Shown one piece after another: positions 1-8,016 of a stretch of DNA of 64,000 nt. The stretch is from Nocardiopsis quinghaiensis (GTDB lineage: Bacteria > Actinomycetota > Actinomycetes > Streptosporangiales > Streptosporangiaceae), in NCBI RefSeq assembly GCF_008638365.1, contig NZ_ML703337.1, positions 1-64,000 of the forward strand, written 5' to 3'. The number at the start of each line of letters is the position of its first letter. Positions within the stretch are counted from its first letter, which is position 1. A model generated the notes under the pieces. That model was not told the origin of the DNA. It did not search any database and saw only the letters and a program-made list of their open reading frames with translations. The translations under genes and the position numbers were made by a program.

Positions 1-214
1 TCGACAGGTGGGTGCGGGCGTAGCGCAGCCACCGGGCCTCGCTGGTGTGGCCGAGCAGGGCCTGCATCAGGGCCAGGGTGATGAGGTCGGCGTCGCTCAG
101 GCGGAGGTGGAAGCCGATGGTGGGGCGCCAGGGGGCCAGGTCGGGGCGGTGCTCCAGGAGTCGTGCGGTGGTGTCGTAGAGTGCACGGGCGAGGGAGTTC
201 AGGTCTTGCGTCAC
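1..214 (-). CDS. IS982-type transposase, 5' part only
   Basis: The minus strand reads MTQDLNSLARALYDTTARLL, followed by a tryptophan/proline segment (LAPWRPTIGF), LSDADLITLALMQALLG and SEARWLRYA. This is the N-terminal pattern of IS982-family DDE transposases, in which LSDAELVTLA-MQALLG precedes the catalytic core. The start is the GTG at 214-212, with a GAGGGAG stretch upstream. About 70 codons are visible; the catalytic part lies left of the window, so it cannot be said whether the element is intact. I could not fix the terminal inverted repeat, although the transposon end should lie between the start codon and about position 275. Family assignment is by remembered pattern. Confidence 0.75.
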   Translation of the reverse strand, partial: MTQDLNSLARALYDTTARLLEHRPDLAPWRPTIGFHLRLSDADLITLALMQALLGHTSEARWLRYARTHLS

Positions 215-372
215 AACATGACCATGGGCTCCCTCGCCTCATGCTCAGACCATGCACCCCTTGGAATTACTCATCTAGGCGGTGCCTCCTCGGGGTCGCG
301 GGCGCGGTCCCTCCGGAAGAGGCGCGCGTGGAGCCGTGGATGGCCGGGGGCCCAGGGCATAGGGTCTTGCGG

Positions 373-1206
373 GTGAAGATCCTCGTCTCCGCCGACATGG
401 AGGGCGCCACGGGCGTCACCTGGCCCGCCGACGTCGAGCCCGGCACCGAGCAGTGGCAGCGCTGCCGCGCCATGTTCACCAGCGACGTCAACGCCGCGAT
501 CGGGGGACTGTTCGAGGGCGGCGCCACCGAGGTCCTGGTCAACGAGGCGCACGCGACCATGCGCAACCTCCTGCTGGAGGAGCTGAACGGCGACGCCACC
601 ATGATCACCGGGCGGCACAAGGAGCTGTCCATGGTCGAGGGCGTCCAGTCCGGCGACTGCGACGGCGTGGTGTTCCTCGGCTACCACTGCGGCGCCGGGG
701 ACGAGGGTGTTCTCGCGCACACCTACCTGCCCAACGCGGTGACCGGCGTGTGGCTGGACGGCGAACCCGCTGGCGAGGGCCGTCTCAACGCCGCCGTGGT
801 CGCCGAGTACGGCGCCCCCGTCATCCTGGTGACCGGGGACGACCGCGCCTGCGAGGACGCCGCCTCCTACGCCCCGTTCGCGCGGACGGTCGCGGTCAAG
901 GACCACGTCAGCCGGTACGCGGCCCGCTGCCGTCCCCCGTTCAGGACCGCGCGGGACATCCGGGCCGGTGCCCGCGCCGCTATGATGCTGGCCGGGCGCC
1001 TGGACCCTGCCGAGCCGGGCCCCAGGGCCGTGGAGGTCGAGGTCGACTCCGCCCAGCTCGCCCAGGCCGCCGCCATCGTCCCCGGCGTCACACGTGTCGG
1101 GGTACGGCGGGTCCGCTACGTCTCCCCGGACGCCTACGAGATGATCCGCTGCTTCAAGGCGGTCACCACGCTCATCTCCAACGCCATGGAAGCGGACTAC
1201 GGCTGA
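373..1206 (+). CDS. M55-family D-aminopeptidase (DppA-like)
   Basis: The 277-residue product opens with MKILVSADMEG, the M55 (DppA) signature in which Asp8 and Glu10 bind zinc. It continues with the family-typical EVLVNEAHATMRN and FLGYHCGAG segments that carry further histidine ligands. M55 enzymes are cytoplasmic, self-compartmentalising peptidases that release N-terminal D-amino acids such as D-Ala, for example in recycling of peptidoglycan peptides. The start is GTG 373, because the conserved protein begins exactly there. No ribosome-binding site is present, but TAGGGT lies 7 bases before it, so the message may be leaderless. Longer upstream starts would add an unrelated arginine-rich extension. 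The next two genes are also hydrolases of peptide or cell-wall type, on the same strand. Confidence 0.88.
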   Translation: MKILVSADMEGATGVTWPADVEPGTEQWQRCRAMFTSDVNAAIGGLFEGGATEVLVNEAHATMRNLLLEELNGDATMITGRHKELSMVEGVQSGDCDGVVFLGYHCGAGDEGVLAHTYLPNAVTGVWLDGEPAGEGRLNAAVVAEYGAPVILVTGDDRACEDAASYAPFARTVAVKDHVSRYAARCRPPFRTARDIRAGARAAMMLAGRLDPAEPGPRAVEVEVDSAQLAQAAAIVPGVTRVGVRRVRYVSPDAYEMIRCFKAVTTLISNAMEADYG

Positions 1207-1374
1207 CGCCCCTCCGCGGTGGGCCGGGTAGGACGGCGGTCCACCGCCTCCGGAATGCTCGGGCGCCCCTGTCCGGAACTGGTAGAACTATGCCGGGGAG
1301 CACCGCGTCACCACGGGTCGCCAGTGCTCCCCTCCCTTCCCTGAAATCCTGTAGCCGAGAGCGAGGCCGCGCAC

Positions 1375-2760
1375 GTGGGCCACACCGCCACCTCCTTTCC
1401 CGGGCGAACCGACGACCTCGCGGCGGCCGGGGAGGACGCCATCCAGCTGGCCCGCGGCCTCGTCCGCCGCGACTCCACCAACCACGGGCATGGCCAGGGC
1501 GACGAACGCGCCGCCGCCGAGTACGCCGCCGAGGCGCTCGGCGACGCCGGGCTGACCCCCCGGATCCTGGAGTCGGCTCCCCGGCGCGCGAACGTGGTCG
1601 CACGCGTCCCCGGCACCGATCCCACCGCACCCGCGCTGCTGGTGCACGGCCACCTGGACGTGGTGCCCGCCGACGCCGCCGACTGGACGGTGCCGCCCTT
1701 CGCCGGGGAGATCGCCGACTGCCCCGTCACCGGCGCGCCCGCCCTGTGGGGGCGCGGGTCGGTGGACATGAAGGACTCCATCGCCATGGTCACCGCCGTC
1801 GTGCGCCACTGGGCGCGGAACGGCCTGCGCCCCCGGCGCGACATCGTGCTGGCGTTCGTCGCCGACGAGGAGGACAGCGCCGCCTACGGCGCCGACTACC
1901 TGGTCCGTGAGCACCCCGAGCTGTTCGAGGGCTGCACCACCGCGATCGGCGAGGGCGGCGGGGAGAGCATCCACGCCCGCACCACCTCCGGCAAGCCGAT
2001 ACGCCTGTACCCGGTGGGCGCGGCCGAGCGCGGCAGTGCCTGGCTGACCCTGCGCGCCCGGGGCACGGCCGGGCACGGGTCCCGCCCCCCGGGCGACAAC
2101 GCGGTCGGCGCCCTGGCCGAGGCCATCGCACGGATCGACCGCCACGAGTGGCCGCTGCACCTGACCCCCGTCACGCGGGCGTCGATCGACGCGATCGCCG
2201 CCGCCCTGGAGGTCGAGCGCGTCCCCGGCGACACCGGCACCGCCGAGGCGATGGCCGCCCTGGTGGAGAAGCTGGGGACGGCCGCTCCGCTGATCGGCCC
2301 GACCACCCGCAACAGCGCGGCGCCCACCATGCTCTCGGCCGGGTACAAGGTGAACGTGGTACCCGGTGAGGCCACCGCGGGCGTGGACGGCCGGGTGCTG
2401 CCCGGGGGCGAGGAGCAGTTCGCCACCACCATGAACGAGCTCACCGGTGACCGTGTGACCTGGGAGTACGCGCACGGCTCACCGCCTGTGGCCGCGCCGG
2501 TGGACTCCCCCGCCTTCGCGGCGCTGCGGGAGGCCCTGCTGGTCCACGATCCCGACGCCCACGTGGTACCGATGTGCATGTCCGGGGGCACGGACGCCAA
2601 GGTGTTCGCCCGGCTCGGCATCGACTGCTACGGCTTCTCCCCCCTGGCGCAGCCCGAGGGTCTGGACTACACGGGCCTGCTGCACGGCGTGGACGAGCGG
2701 GTACCGCTGGAGGGACTGCGGTTCGGCGTGCGCGTTCTGGACACGCTCCTGCGCGCCTGA
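1375..2760 (+). CDS. M20-family metallopeptidase
   Basis: This 461-residue protein has the M20 (ArgE/DapE/carboxypeptidase G2-like) architecture. LLVHGHLDVVP (about 89-98) supplies the first metal histidine and the catalytic-site Asp. GRGSVDMKDS (about 127-135) gives the bridging Asp131, and ADEED (about 163-167) the catalytic and ligand glutamates. A lid domain with AGHGSRPP follows near 240, and a C-terminal His-containing segment near 420. It should be a cytoplasmic di-zinc hydrolase of dipeptides or N-acylated amino acids; the substrate is not readable. The GTG start at 1375 gives an N-terminus of normal length and has a purine-rich GCGAGG upstream. An opposite-strand frame of similar length exists but lacks family motifs. 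Confidence 0.88.
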   Translation: MGHTATSFPGRTDDLAAAGEDAIQLARGLVRRDSTNHGHGQGDERAAAEYAAEALGDAGLTPRILESAPRRANVVARVPGTDPTAPALLVHGHLDVVPADAADWTVPPFAGEIADCPVTGAPALWGRGSVDMKDSIAMVTAVVRHWARNGLRPRRDIVLAFVADEEDSAAYGADYLVREHPELFEGCTTAIGEGGGESIHARTTSGKPIRLYPVGAAERGSAWLTLRARGTAGHGSRPPGDNAVGALAEAIARIDRHEWPLHLTPVTRASIDAIAAALEVERVPGDTGTAEAMAALVEKLGTAAPLIGPTTRNSAAPTMLSAGYKVNVVPGEATAGVDGRVLPGGEEQFATTMNELTGDRVTWEYAHGSPPVAAPVDSPAFAALREALLVHDPDAHVVPMCMSGGTDAKVFARLGIDCYGFSPLAQPEGLDYTGLLHGVDERVPLEGLRFGVRVLDTLLRA

Positions 2761-2862
2761 ACGTCCGGATCCCCGGTCGACTGGGAAACTGGCGGTTCTG
2801 GTGGCCGGGCCGCGGAGGCGGGATCCGTGTCGGGGCACGCGGACGATCATGGAGGGCGAAGC

Positions 2863-3852
2863 GTGGGCGAGGCGATGACCGAGGTGGCGGACGCGGCGGC
2901 GCGGACCCCGGACCCGCGGGGTGTGCGGAAGCTGGTCCGGCCGCCCCGGCTGCGGGAGGGCGACCGGGTGCGGCTGGTCGCCCCGTGCAGCCCGGTCCCG
3001 GCGGAGCGGCTGGACGCGGCGGTGGGGACGCTGCGCGGCTGGGGGCTGGAGGTGGAGCCGGCCCCGTACGTGCGCGAGCGGCACCCGCGGCTGCCCTACC
3101 TGGCCGGACCGGACGCCACACGGGCCGCCGACCTGCAGGCGGCCTGGTGCGACCCGGACGTGGACGCGGTGTTCTGCGTGCGGGGCGGCGACGGGGCCCA
3201 CCGGACACTGGACCTGTTGGACTTCGACGCGATGCGCGGTGCCGAGCCCAAGGCGCTGATCGGGTTCAGCGACATCACGGCTCTGCACGAGGCGTTCGCG
3301 GTGGAGCTCGGGGTGGCCACGGTGCACGGACCGGTGGTCGGCACCCGCTACTTCGTGGGCGACGCGGCGGCCCAGGAGGAGCTGCGCACCACGTTGTTCC
3401 ACCCCGAGCGGCGGATCCTGCTGACCTCGCCGGGCGCGCACGCGCTGGTACCGGGCCGGGCCGAGGGCGTGACCTTCGGCGGGAACCTGAGCCTGCTCAA
3501 CGACGGCCTGGCCACTCCGCACAGCCGCCTGTCGGCGTCGGGCGGCATCCTGCTGCTGGAGGACATCGGCGAGGACGTGGCCCGAATCGACCGGATGCTC
3601 ACCCACCTGCTGCGCACCGGATGGATGGACGGAGTGGCCGGTGTGGCCCTGGGCACGTGGACCGACTGCCCGCCCGACCCCGGGATGGTCGCCGAACTGA
3701 TGCGCGACCGCCTGGAGCCGCTGGGGGTTCCGGTGCTGTGGGGGCTGGAGTTCGGGCACTGCGCGGCCCAGCTCACCATGCCGCTGGGTGTCCCGGCACT
3801 GCTCGACACCCACGGCGGAAGCCTGGAGCTGGCCGTTCCGGGGCTGGCCTGA
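2863..3852 (+). CDS. LD-carboxypeptidase (S66 family)
   Basis: This is a muramoyltetrapeptide carboxypeptidase-type serine peptidase that removes terminal D-Ala from tetrapeptides during cytoplasmic peptidoglycan recycling. S66 landmarks are GDRVRLVAPCSP near residue 35, VFCVRGGDG near 103-111, and the nucleophile Ser136 in LIGFSDITAL. A Glu region (EGVTFGGNLSLL) and a C-terminal His (FGHCAAQ) complete the Ser-Glu-His triad. The length, 329 residues, is usual. The GTG at 2863 is chosen because GGAGGG sits at 2851-2856, seven bases upstream; an upstream in-frame GTG at 2827 has no such site. With the preceding M55 and M20 genes it forms a same-strand peptide/wall-recycling group, although a 102-base gap separates it from the M20 gene. 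Confidence 0.87.
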   Translation: MGEAMTEVADAAARTPDPRGVRKLVRPPRLREGDRVRLVAPCSPVPAERLDAAVGTLRGWGLEVEPAPYVRERHPRLPYLAGPDATRAADLQAAWCDPDVDAVFCVRGGDGAHRTLDLLDFDAMRGAEPKALIGFSDITALHEAFAVELGVATVHGPVVGTRYFVGDAAAQEELRTTLFHPERRILLTSPGAHALVPGRAEGVTFGGNLSLLNDGLATPHSRLSASGGILLLEDIGEDVARIDRMLTHLLRTGWMDGVAGVALGTWTDCPPDPGMVAELMRDRLEPLGVPVLWGLEFGHCAAQLTMPLGVPALLDTHGGSLELAVPGLA

Positions 3853-4010
3853 GACCCGGTCAGGAGGCGGTGAGCACGGCCGCCCCTCCTCGGTGACGGC
3901 CACGGTCTGCTCGCGGTGCGCGGCCCGGCCGCCGTCGGCGGGCACCCGCCGGAGGGGATGCCTGCACGGCCTCGTCGTCGGCGCTCCCGGCGCGTTCTCC
4001 GCGCCCTACG

Positions 4011-4062
4011 CCAACAGCCATACCGGTATTCCTGTTGGCCCCCAACGCGGAGCGGTTAGAAT
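4011..4062 (+). promoter_or_regulatory. Promoter with nested palindromic operator for the XRE gene
   Basis: CCAACAG (4011-4017) and CTGTTGG (4032-4038) are perfect inverted arms around a central perfect palindrome ATACCGGTAT (4020-4029), all sharing one symmetry axis; 24 of 28 bases are symmetric. The right arm overlaps a -35-like TTGGCC (4035-4040). After 16 bases comes a -10-like TAGAAT (4057-4062), and the ATG follows six bases later without a ribosome-binding site. The arrangement predicts a leaderless message repressed by a dimer bound over the -35 region, most simply the XRE protein itself. Confidence 0.7.
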
Positions 4063-4068
4063 CCCCCC

Positions 4069-4353
4069 ATGGTTCGAGAACCGCTGACCGCAGACCAGAT
4101 CGAGCGCGGCCGCCTCCTGGGGGCCCTGCTCCGGCAGGCCCGCGGGGAGCACACGATGGTCGGCGTCGCGCGCCGGGCCGGGATCTCGGTCGAGACCCTG
4201 CGCAAGATCGAGGGCGGGCGCATCCCCACACCGGCGTTCTTCACGGTCGCGTCGATCGCCACCGCGCTCGGCCTGTCCCTGGACGACCTGCTGCGCCGTG
4301 TGCACACCGACGTTCCCGCCGGGGCCCCCGTGCCCGCCTCGCTGGCGGTCTGA
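4069..4353 (+). CDS. XRE-family helix-turn-helix regulator
   Basis: A 94-residue, single-domain DNA-binding protein. Residues about 13-70 form a Cro/CI-type five-helix HTH: LGALLRQARGEHTMVGVARR, then AGISVETLRKIEGG (turn and recognition helix), then TVASIATALGLSLDDLLRRV. No ligand or multimerisation domain follows beyond a short proline/alanine tail. The ATG at 4069 lies six bases after a -10-like TAGAAT, so translation is probably leaderless. The 28-bp palindrome over the -35 region suggests autorepression. It stands alone between a wall hydrolase and a convergent pyruvyl-transferase gene, so its targets are unknown. Confidence 0.85.
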   Translation: MVREPLTADQIERGRLLGALLRQARGEHTMVGVARRAGISVETLRKIEGGRIPTPAFFTVASIATALGLSLDDLLRRVHTDVPAGAPVPASLAV

Positions 4354-4383
4354 CCGCGCGCGTGGGACCGGGCGCGACCGCCG

Positions 4384-5328
4384 TCAGGCGCGGTCGCGGC
4401 CGGGCGTGTGTCCCCGCAGCGCCTCCGACAGCGCGCCCACCACCGACGGGCCGAGGTCGCCCGACCGGGACAGGGCAGCCTGGGGGCCGAAGTCCAGACA
4501 CCACTTCCAGAGCCGGTCCAGGCGTCCGGGGTCGAGTTCCTCCTCCGGGTGGCGGACCGTCTCCACCGGCCAGTCCCAGACCCTGCCCTGGGCCGCGACC
4601 TTGGCGCCGCCCACGACGGGGTCCACCACCATGGCGGGCACCCCGTTGCGCAGGGCCAGCACCAGTCCGTGCAGGCGGGTGGTCACCACCAGGTCCATCC
4701 GTCGCACCAGGGCGTCGAACTGGTGCGGTTCGGCGCAGTGCAGCCAGTCGGCCGTGTCCAGCCGGGTGTCGACCGGCACACGCGCGCAGTCCTTGGTCAC
4801 GAGCCACTCCTCCAGGGCCCGGTGCACCCCCGCGTGGGCCGACCGGTCCCGGTACTCGCCCTGGCCGGGCGCGGTGGACACTCCCACGACCGGTACCGGA
4901 GAGCCCGCGGGGGCGCCCGCGGCGAGGTCGCGCCGCGGTTCCTCCCCCGCTCCGTCGCGGGCCAGCACGGTGTGGAAGCCGAGGAAGGCCGGGGACCGGG
5001 AGTCGGTCACCGACACGCCGACCGCGATCCGCCGACAGGACGCGAAGGTCCGGTGGAGGTCCTCGACCTGGCGCCCGCTGACCGGACCGCACACGAAGAC
5101 CAGGTGCGAATAGGCGGTCGGGTCCACCTCGCCGAGGGAGGGCCCCTCAGAGCGAAAACCGGGGCTCCACGCGATGTCGTGGACGACACCGTCCTCCCGC
5201 AGTGCGGCCGAGACCGTCTCCGCCGCCCCGACATCGCCCGCCGTGGCCTCCCCCTCCACGAACGAGAACCATCCGGCCAGGAGTACCCGTGTCCGGGCGT
5301 TCGGCTCCTCGGGCGTGCGCTGATCCAC
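4384..5328 (-). CDS. Polysaccharide pyruvyl transferase-family protein
   Basis: A 314-residue protein with the polysaccharide pyruvyl transferase fold: a start of RTRVLLAGWFSF, a mid segment HLVFVCGPVSG, and the family-defining MDLVVTTRLHGLVLALRNGVP near residue 225, where Arg-Leu-His-Gly belongs to the PEP/active site. Known members (CsaB, WcaK) add pyruvyl ketals to cell-wall polymers or capsules; the acceptor here is unknown. The start is GTG 5328, preceded by GGAGAGGGAGAAGAG; an alternative start at 5385 adds a glycine-rich tail. No acceptor-glycan genes are adjacent, so a wall role is inferred from the family only. It is convergent with the XRE gene and divergent from the acyl-CoA oxidase. 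Confidence 0.78.
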   Translation of the reverse strand: MDQRTPEEPNARTRVLLAGWFSFVEGEATAGDVGAAETVSAALREDGVVHDIAWSPGFRSEGPSLGEVDPTAYSHLVFVCGPVSGRQVEDLHRTFASCRRIAVGVSVTDSRSPAFLGFHTVLARDGAGEEPRRDLAAGAPAGSPVPVVGVSTAPGQGEYRDRSAHAGVHRALEEWLVTKDCARVPVDTRLDTADWLHCAEPHQFDALVRRMDLVVTTRLHGLVLALRNGVPAMVVDPVVGGAKVAAQGRVWDWPVETVRHPEEELDPGRLDRLWKWCLDFGPQAALSRSGDLGPSVVGALSEALRGHTPGRDRA

Positions 5329-5580
5329 GGTCTCTTCTCCCTCTCCCCCGGCTGCGGCGTGCCCGCCTCCGTTCACGCCGAGCACCCGGTGACTGGACTA
5401 CCTCGGACGGGGCCTGCCCAACCGTCCGGCCGGGACCCGGCCCGTCCCCGCTCCTCCCCTACGGTTGGCCGTGTACCGCTCTCGACCCGCGGCCGGGCGT
5501 GTCCGTGCCGTTTCCGCCCCGTCCGGCGGTGGTAGTCACGGGGACAGGGCCGCGTCAACGAGGACCAACAGGGGGAGCAC

Positions 5581-7551
5581 ATGACCGAACAGGCGCTGAG
5601 GTTGGACGAGGCCGAACTGCGCGGCCTCCTCGACGGACGCTGGGCCCACGTGCGCGAACAGGCACGCGACGTCCTCCAGGGAGAGCTGTTCGCCCCCGTC
5701 CACGGGCTGTCGGTGGAGGAACACCGCGTCCGCACCCTCACCCAGCTCAAGGCCCTGGCCAAGACCGACCTGCCCACCTACGGCTTCCCCGGCTCGGTGG
5801 GCGGCCGCGACGACGTCGGCGCCTCCGTGGTCGGCTTCGAGATGCTGGTCAACGACCTGTCCCTCATGGTGAAGATGGGTGTGCAGTGGGGACTGTTCGG
5901 TGGGGCGATCAGCGCCCTGGGCACCGAACGCCACCACACCGGGTACCTGCCCGACGTGATGTCGCTGGAGTTGCCCGGATGCTTCGCGATGACCGAGACC
6001 GGCCACGGTTCGGACGTGCAGAGCCTGCGCACCACGGCCACCTACGATCCCGGCACCGAGGAGTTCGTGGTCCACACGCCCGACGAGTCGGCGCGCAAGG
6101 ACTACATCGGCAACGCCGCACGCGACGGCCGCATGGCGGTGGTCTTCGCACAGCTCAACACCGACGGCGAGGAGCAGGGCGTGCACGCCCTGATGGTCCC
6201 GGTCCGCGACGGGCGGGGCGAGCCCATGCCGGGCGTGCGCATCGGGGACTGCGGTGTCAAGGCCGGACTCAACGGTGTGGACAACGGCCGCCTGGAGTTC
6301 GACCACGTTCGCGTCCCGCGCGCCAACCTGCTCAACCGGTACGGGGACGTGGCCCCCGACGGCACCTACTCCAGCCCCATCGAGAGCAAGAACCGGCGCT
6401 TCTTCACCATGCTCGGCACACTCATCCGCGGCCGGATCAGCGTCGCGGGCGGCTCGGGCACCGCCACCAAGGCCGCGCTGACCATCGCGGTGCGCTACGG
6501 CGACACCCGCCGCCAGTTCGGGCGCCCCGGGACCGACGGAGGGCCCGAGCGCGAGGTGCGCGTCCTGGACTACCTGGCGCACCAGCGCAAGCTGCTGCCC
6601 GCGCTGGCCCGCACCTACGCGCTGCACTTCGCGCAGGAGGAGCTGGTGACCCGCCTGCACGAGCTGTCCCTGTCCTCCGAACACGACGACCGCGCCCAGC
6701 GGGAACTGGAGTCGCGGGCGGCCGGGCTCAAGGCGGTGGCCACCTGGCACGCCACCAGGACCATCCAGATGTGCCGCGAGGCGTGCGGCGGCGCCGGCTA
6801 CATGGCGGAGAACCGCATTCCGCAGCTCAAGGCCGACTCCGACATCTTCACCACGTTCGAGGGCGACAACACGGTCCTGATGCAGCAGCTCACGAAGAGC
6901 CTGCTGACCAACTTCCAGGACTCGTTCGGCGACCTGGACCAGCTGGGACTGGTCCGCTTCATGGCGGGCAAGGTCTTCGAGACGGTCATCGAGCGCACCG
7001 CCGCGATCCCGCTGATCGACCGGCTCGTCGCGGCCGCCCCCGGGCGCGGTGAGGAGTCCGGCCTGTACAACCGGGGCTGGCAGCTGGAGCTGCTGGAGGA
7101 CCGCGAGAAACACGTCGTCGAGGGGTTGGCCGCACGGCTGCGCAGGTCGGGGAAGGAGGGCAACGACGCCTTCGAGACGTTCAACCGCGCCCAGGACCAC
7201 GTGCTCACCGCGGGCCACGCGCACATGGACCGGGTGGTGCTGGAGGCGTTCGTGGCGGGGATCGACCGCTGCGGCGACACCTCGACGGCCAAGCTGCTCA
7301 ACCGGTTGTGCGACCTGTACGTGCTGTCGGTGGTGGAGGAGAACCGCGCCTGGTTCCTGGAGCACGAGCGCCTGTCCACGAGCCGGGCCAAGGCGGTCAC
7401 CCAGGCGGTGAACGACCTGTGCCGGGGCCTGCGGCCCCACGCCATGCAGCTGGTGAACGCGTTCGGGCTGCGCGACGAGTGGCTGGCCGCGCCGATCGCG
7501 CTGGGCGCCGAGCACGCTCGCCAGGGCGACCCGGTACCCGGGCACGACTGA
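5581..7551 (+). CDS. Acyl-CoA oxidase-like flavoenzyme
   Basis: At 656 residues this is longer than an acyl-CoA dehydrogenase (about 380-400) and matches acyl-CoA oxidases. The FAD/substrate segment CFAMTETGHGSDVQSLRTTA (about 133-152) is typical of the ACOX branch. GVDNGRLEFDHVRVPRANLL follows near 235, and TFEGDNTVLMQQL near 425 carries the position of the catalytic base. A C-terminal helical domain after 480 is the second ACOX alpha domain. The enzyme would oxidise acyl-CoA to trans-2-enoyl-CoA with O2, giving H2O2. GGGGGAG lies just before the ATG. No thiolase or hydratase is adjacent. It is divergent from the pyruvyl-transferase gene across a 252-base region. Confidence 0.85.
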   Translation: MTEQALRLDEAELRGLLDGRWAHVREQARDVLQGELFAPVHGLSVEEHRVRTLTQLKALAKTDLPTYGFPGSVGGRDDVGASVVGFEMLVNDLSLMVKMGVQWGLFGGAISALGTERHHTGYLPDVMSLELPGCFAMTETGHGSDVQSLRTTATYDPGTEEFVVHTPDESARKDYIGNAARDGRMAVVFAQLNTDGEEQGVHALMVPVRDGRGEPMPGVRIGDCGVKAGLNGVDNGRLEFDHVRVPRANLLNRYGDVAPDGTYSSPIESKNRRFFTMLGTLIRGRISVAGGSGTATKAALTIAVRYGDTRRQFGRPGTDGGPEREVRVLDYLAHQRKLLPALARTYALHFAQEELVTRLHELSLSSEHDDRAQRELESRAAGLKAVATWHATRTIQMCREACGGAGYMAENRIPQLKADSDIFTTFEGDNTVLMQQLTKSLLTNFQDSFGDLDQLGLVRFMAGKVFETVIERTAAIPLIDRLVAAAPGRGEESGLYNRGWQLELLEDREKHVVEGLAARLRRSGKEGNDAFETFNRAQDHVLTAGHAHMDRVVLEAFVAGIDRCGDTSTAKLLNRLCDLYVLSVVEENRAWFLEHERLSTSRAKAVTQAVNDLCRGLRPHAMQLVNAFGLRDEWLAAPIALGAEHARQGDPVPGHD

Positions 7552-7639
7552 CCCGTACCGGTCCCCTCGCGAGGGGCGGACATATCCTCGTCGGGGTTGA
7601 ACAGCGGAGACCACGCGTGAGGGGTGTGCGGAGTCGGCC

Positions 7640-7984
7640 ATCCGGCTGCTGGTCCCGCTGCTGGTCCCCGGGGCCGTCCGCCTGCACGGGCGGGCCCACG
7701 GCTACCAGGTACGGAACGACCTGGAGTTCTGGGGCGCGCACGAGTGGTCCAACGCCAAGCCGGGGTCGGTCCACCGCGCTCTGGAGCAGACGGCCAGGCA
7801 GGGGCTGCTGCACGCCCACGAGGTCGCGCCGTCCACCGCCGGAGGGCCGCCCCGAACGGAGTACGAGGTCACCGAGGAGGGCACGCGGGAGTACTCCGCG
7901 CTGCTGCGCGAGGCGGTGGCCTCGCACGGGGAGCGGATCGACGTGCTCTCGGCGGGGCTTCCGCCGCCCGTGCGATCGGCCTAA
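7640..7984 (+). CDS. PadR-family regulator with ATC at the expected start codon
   Basis: The frame encodes a PadR winged helix: HGYQVRNDLEFWG, SNAKPGSVHRALEQTARQGL (recognition helix) and RTEYEVTEEGTREY, ending VRSA-stop at 7984. No ATG, GTG or TTG exists in this frame between the in-frame TGA at 7598 and the conserved helices. At 7640 the frame reads ATC CGG CTG CTG, exactly where PadR proteins begin MRLL, with GGAG six bases upstream. Either ATC is used as a start or an ATG was lost and the gene is dead. A 12-base imperfect tandem duplication (7646-7657 and 7658-7669) inserts four residues (LLVP) into helix 1. Nearby GTGs at 7617, 7624 and 7626 are out of frame. The downstream MFS pump gene and the palindrome between them fit a repressor/pump pair. 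Confidence 0.7.
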   Translation: MRLLVPLLVPGAVRLHGRAHGYQVRNDLEFWGAHEWSNAKPGSVHRALEQTARQGLLHAHEVAPSTAGGPPRTEYEVTEEGTREYSALLREAVASHGERIDVLSAGLPPPVRSA

Positions 7985-8006
7985 CATGAGACGAATTCAT
8001 GTTAGG
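7980..8006. promoter_or_regulatory. PadR-type operator palindrome
   Basis: CCTAACATGA (7980-7989) and TCATGTTAGG (7997-8006) are a perfect 10-bp inverted repeat with a 7-bp spacer. The left arm overlaps the padR stop codon and the right arm lies 10 bases before the preferred MFS start. PadR dimers bind AT-rich repeats containing ATGT/ACAT halves, which this site contains. Regulation of the MFS gene by the PadR protein is inferred from position and symmetry. Confidence 0.72.
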
Positions 8007-8016
8007 CAGGTCACAC

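Noticed and set aside
163-372. Longer N-terminus for the DppA-like gene
   Set aside because: The added Arg/Gly-rich sequence has no family similarity, and the conserved protein begins exactly at GTG 373 with a leaderless -10.
1375-2475. Long minus-strand open frame antisense to the M20 peptidase
   Set aside because: Its composition is that of a reverse complement of a GC-rich gene (Val/Gly/His/Arg) and it has no motifs, unlike the plus strand.
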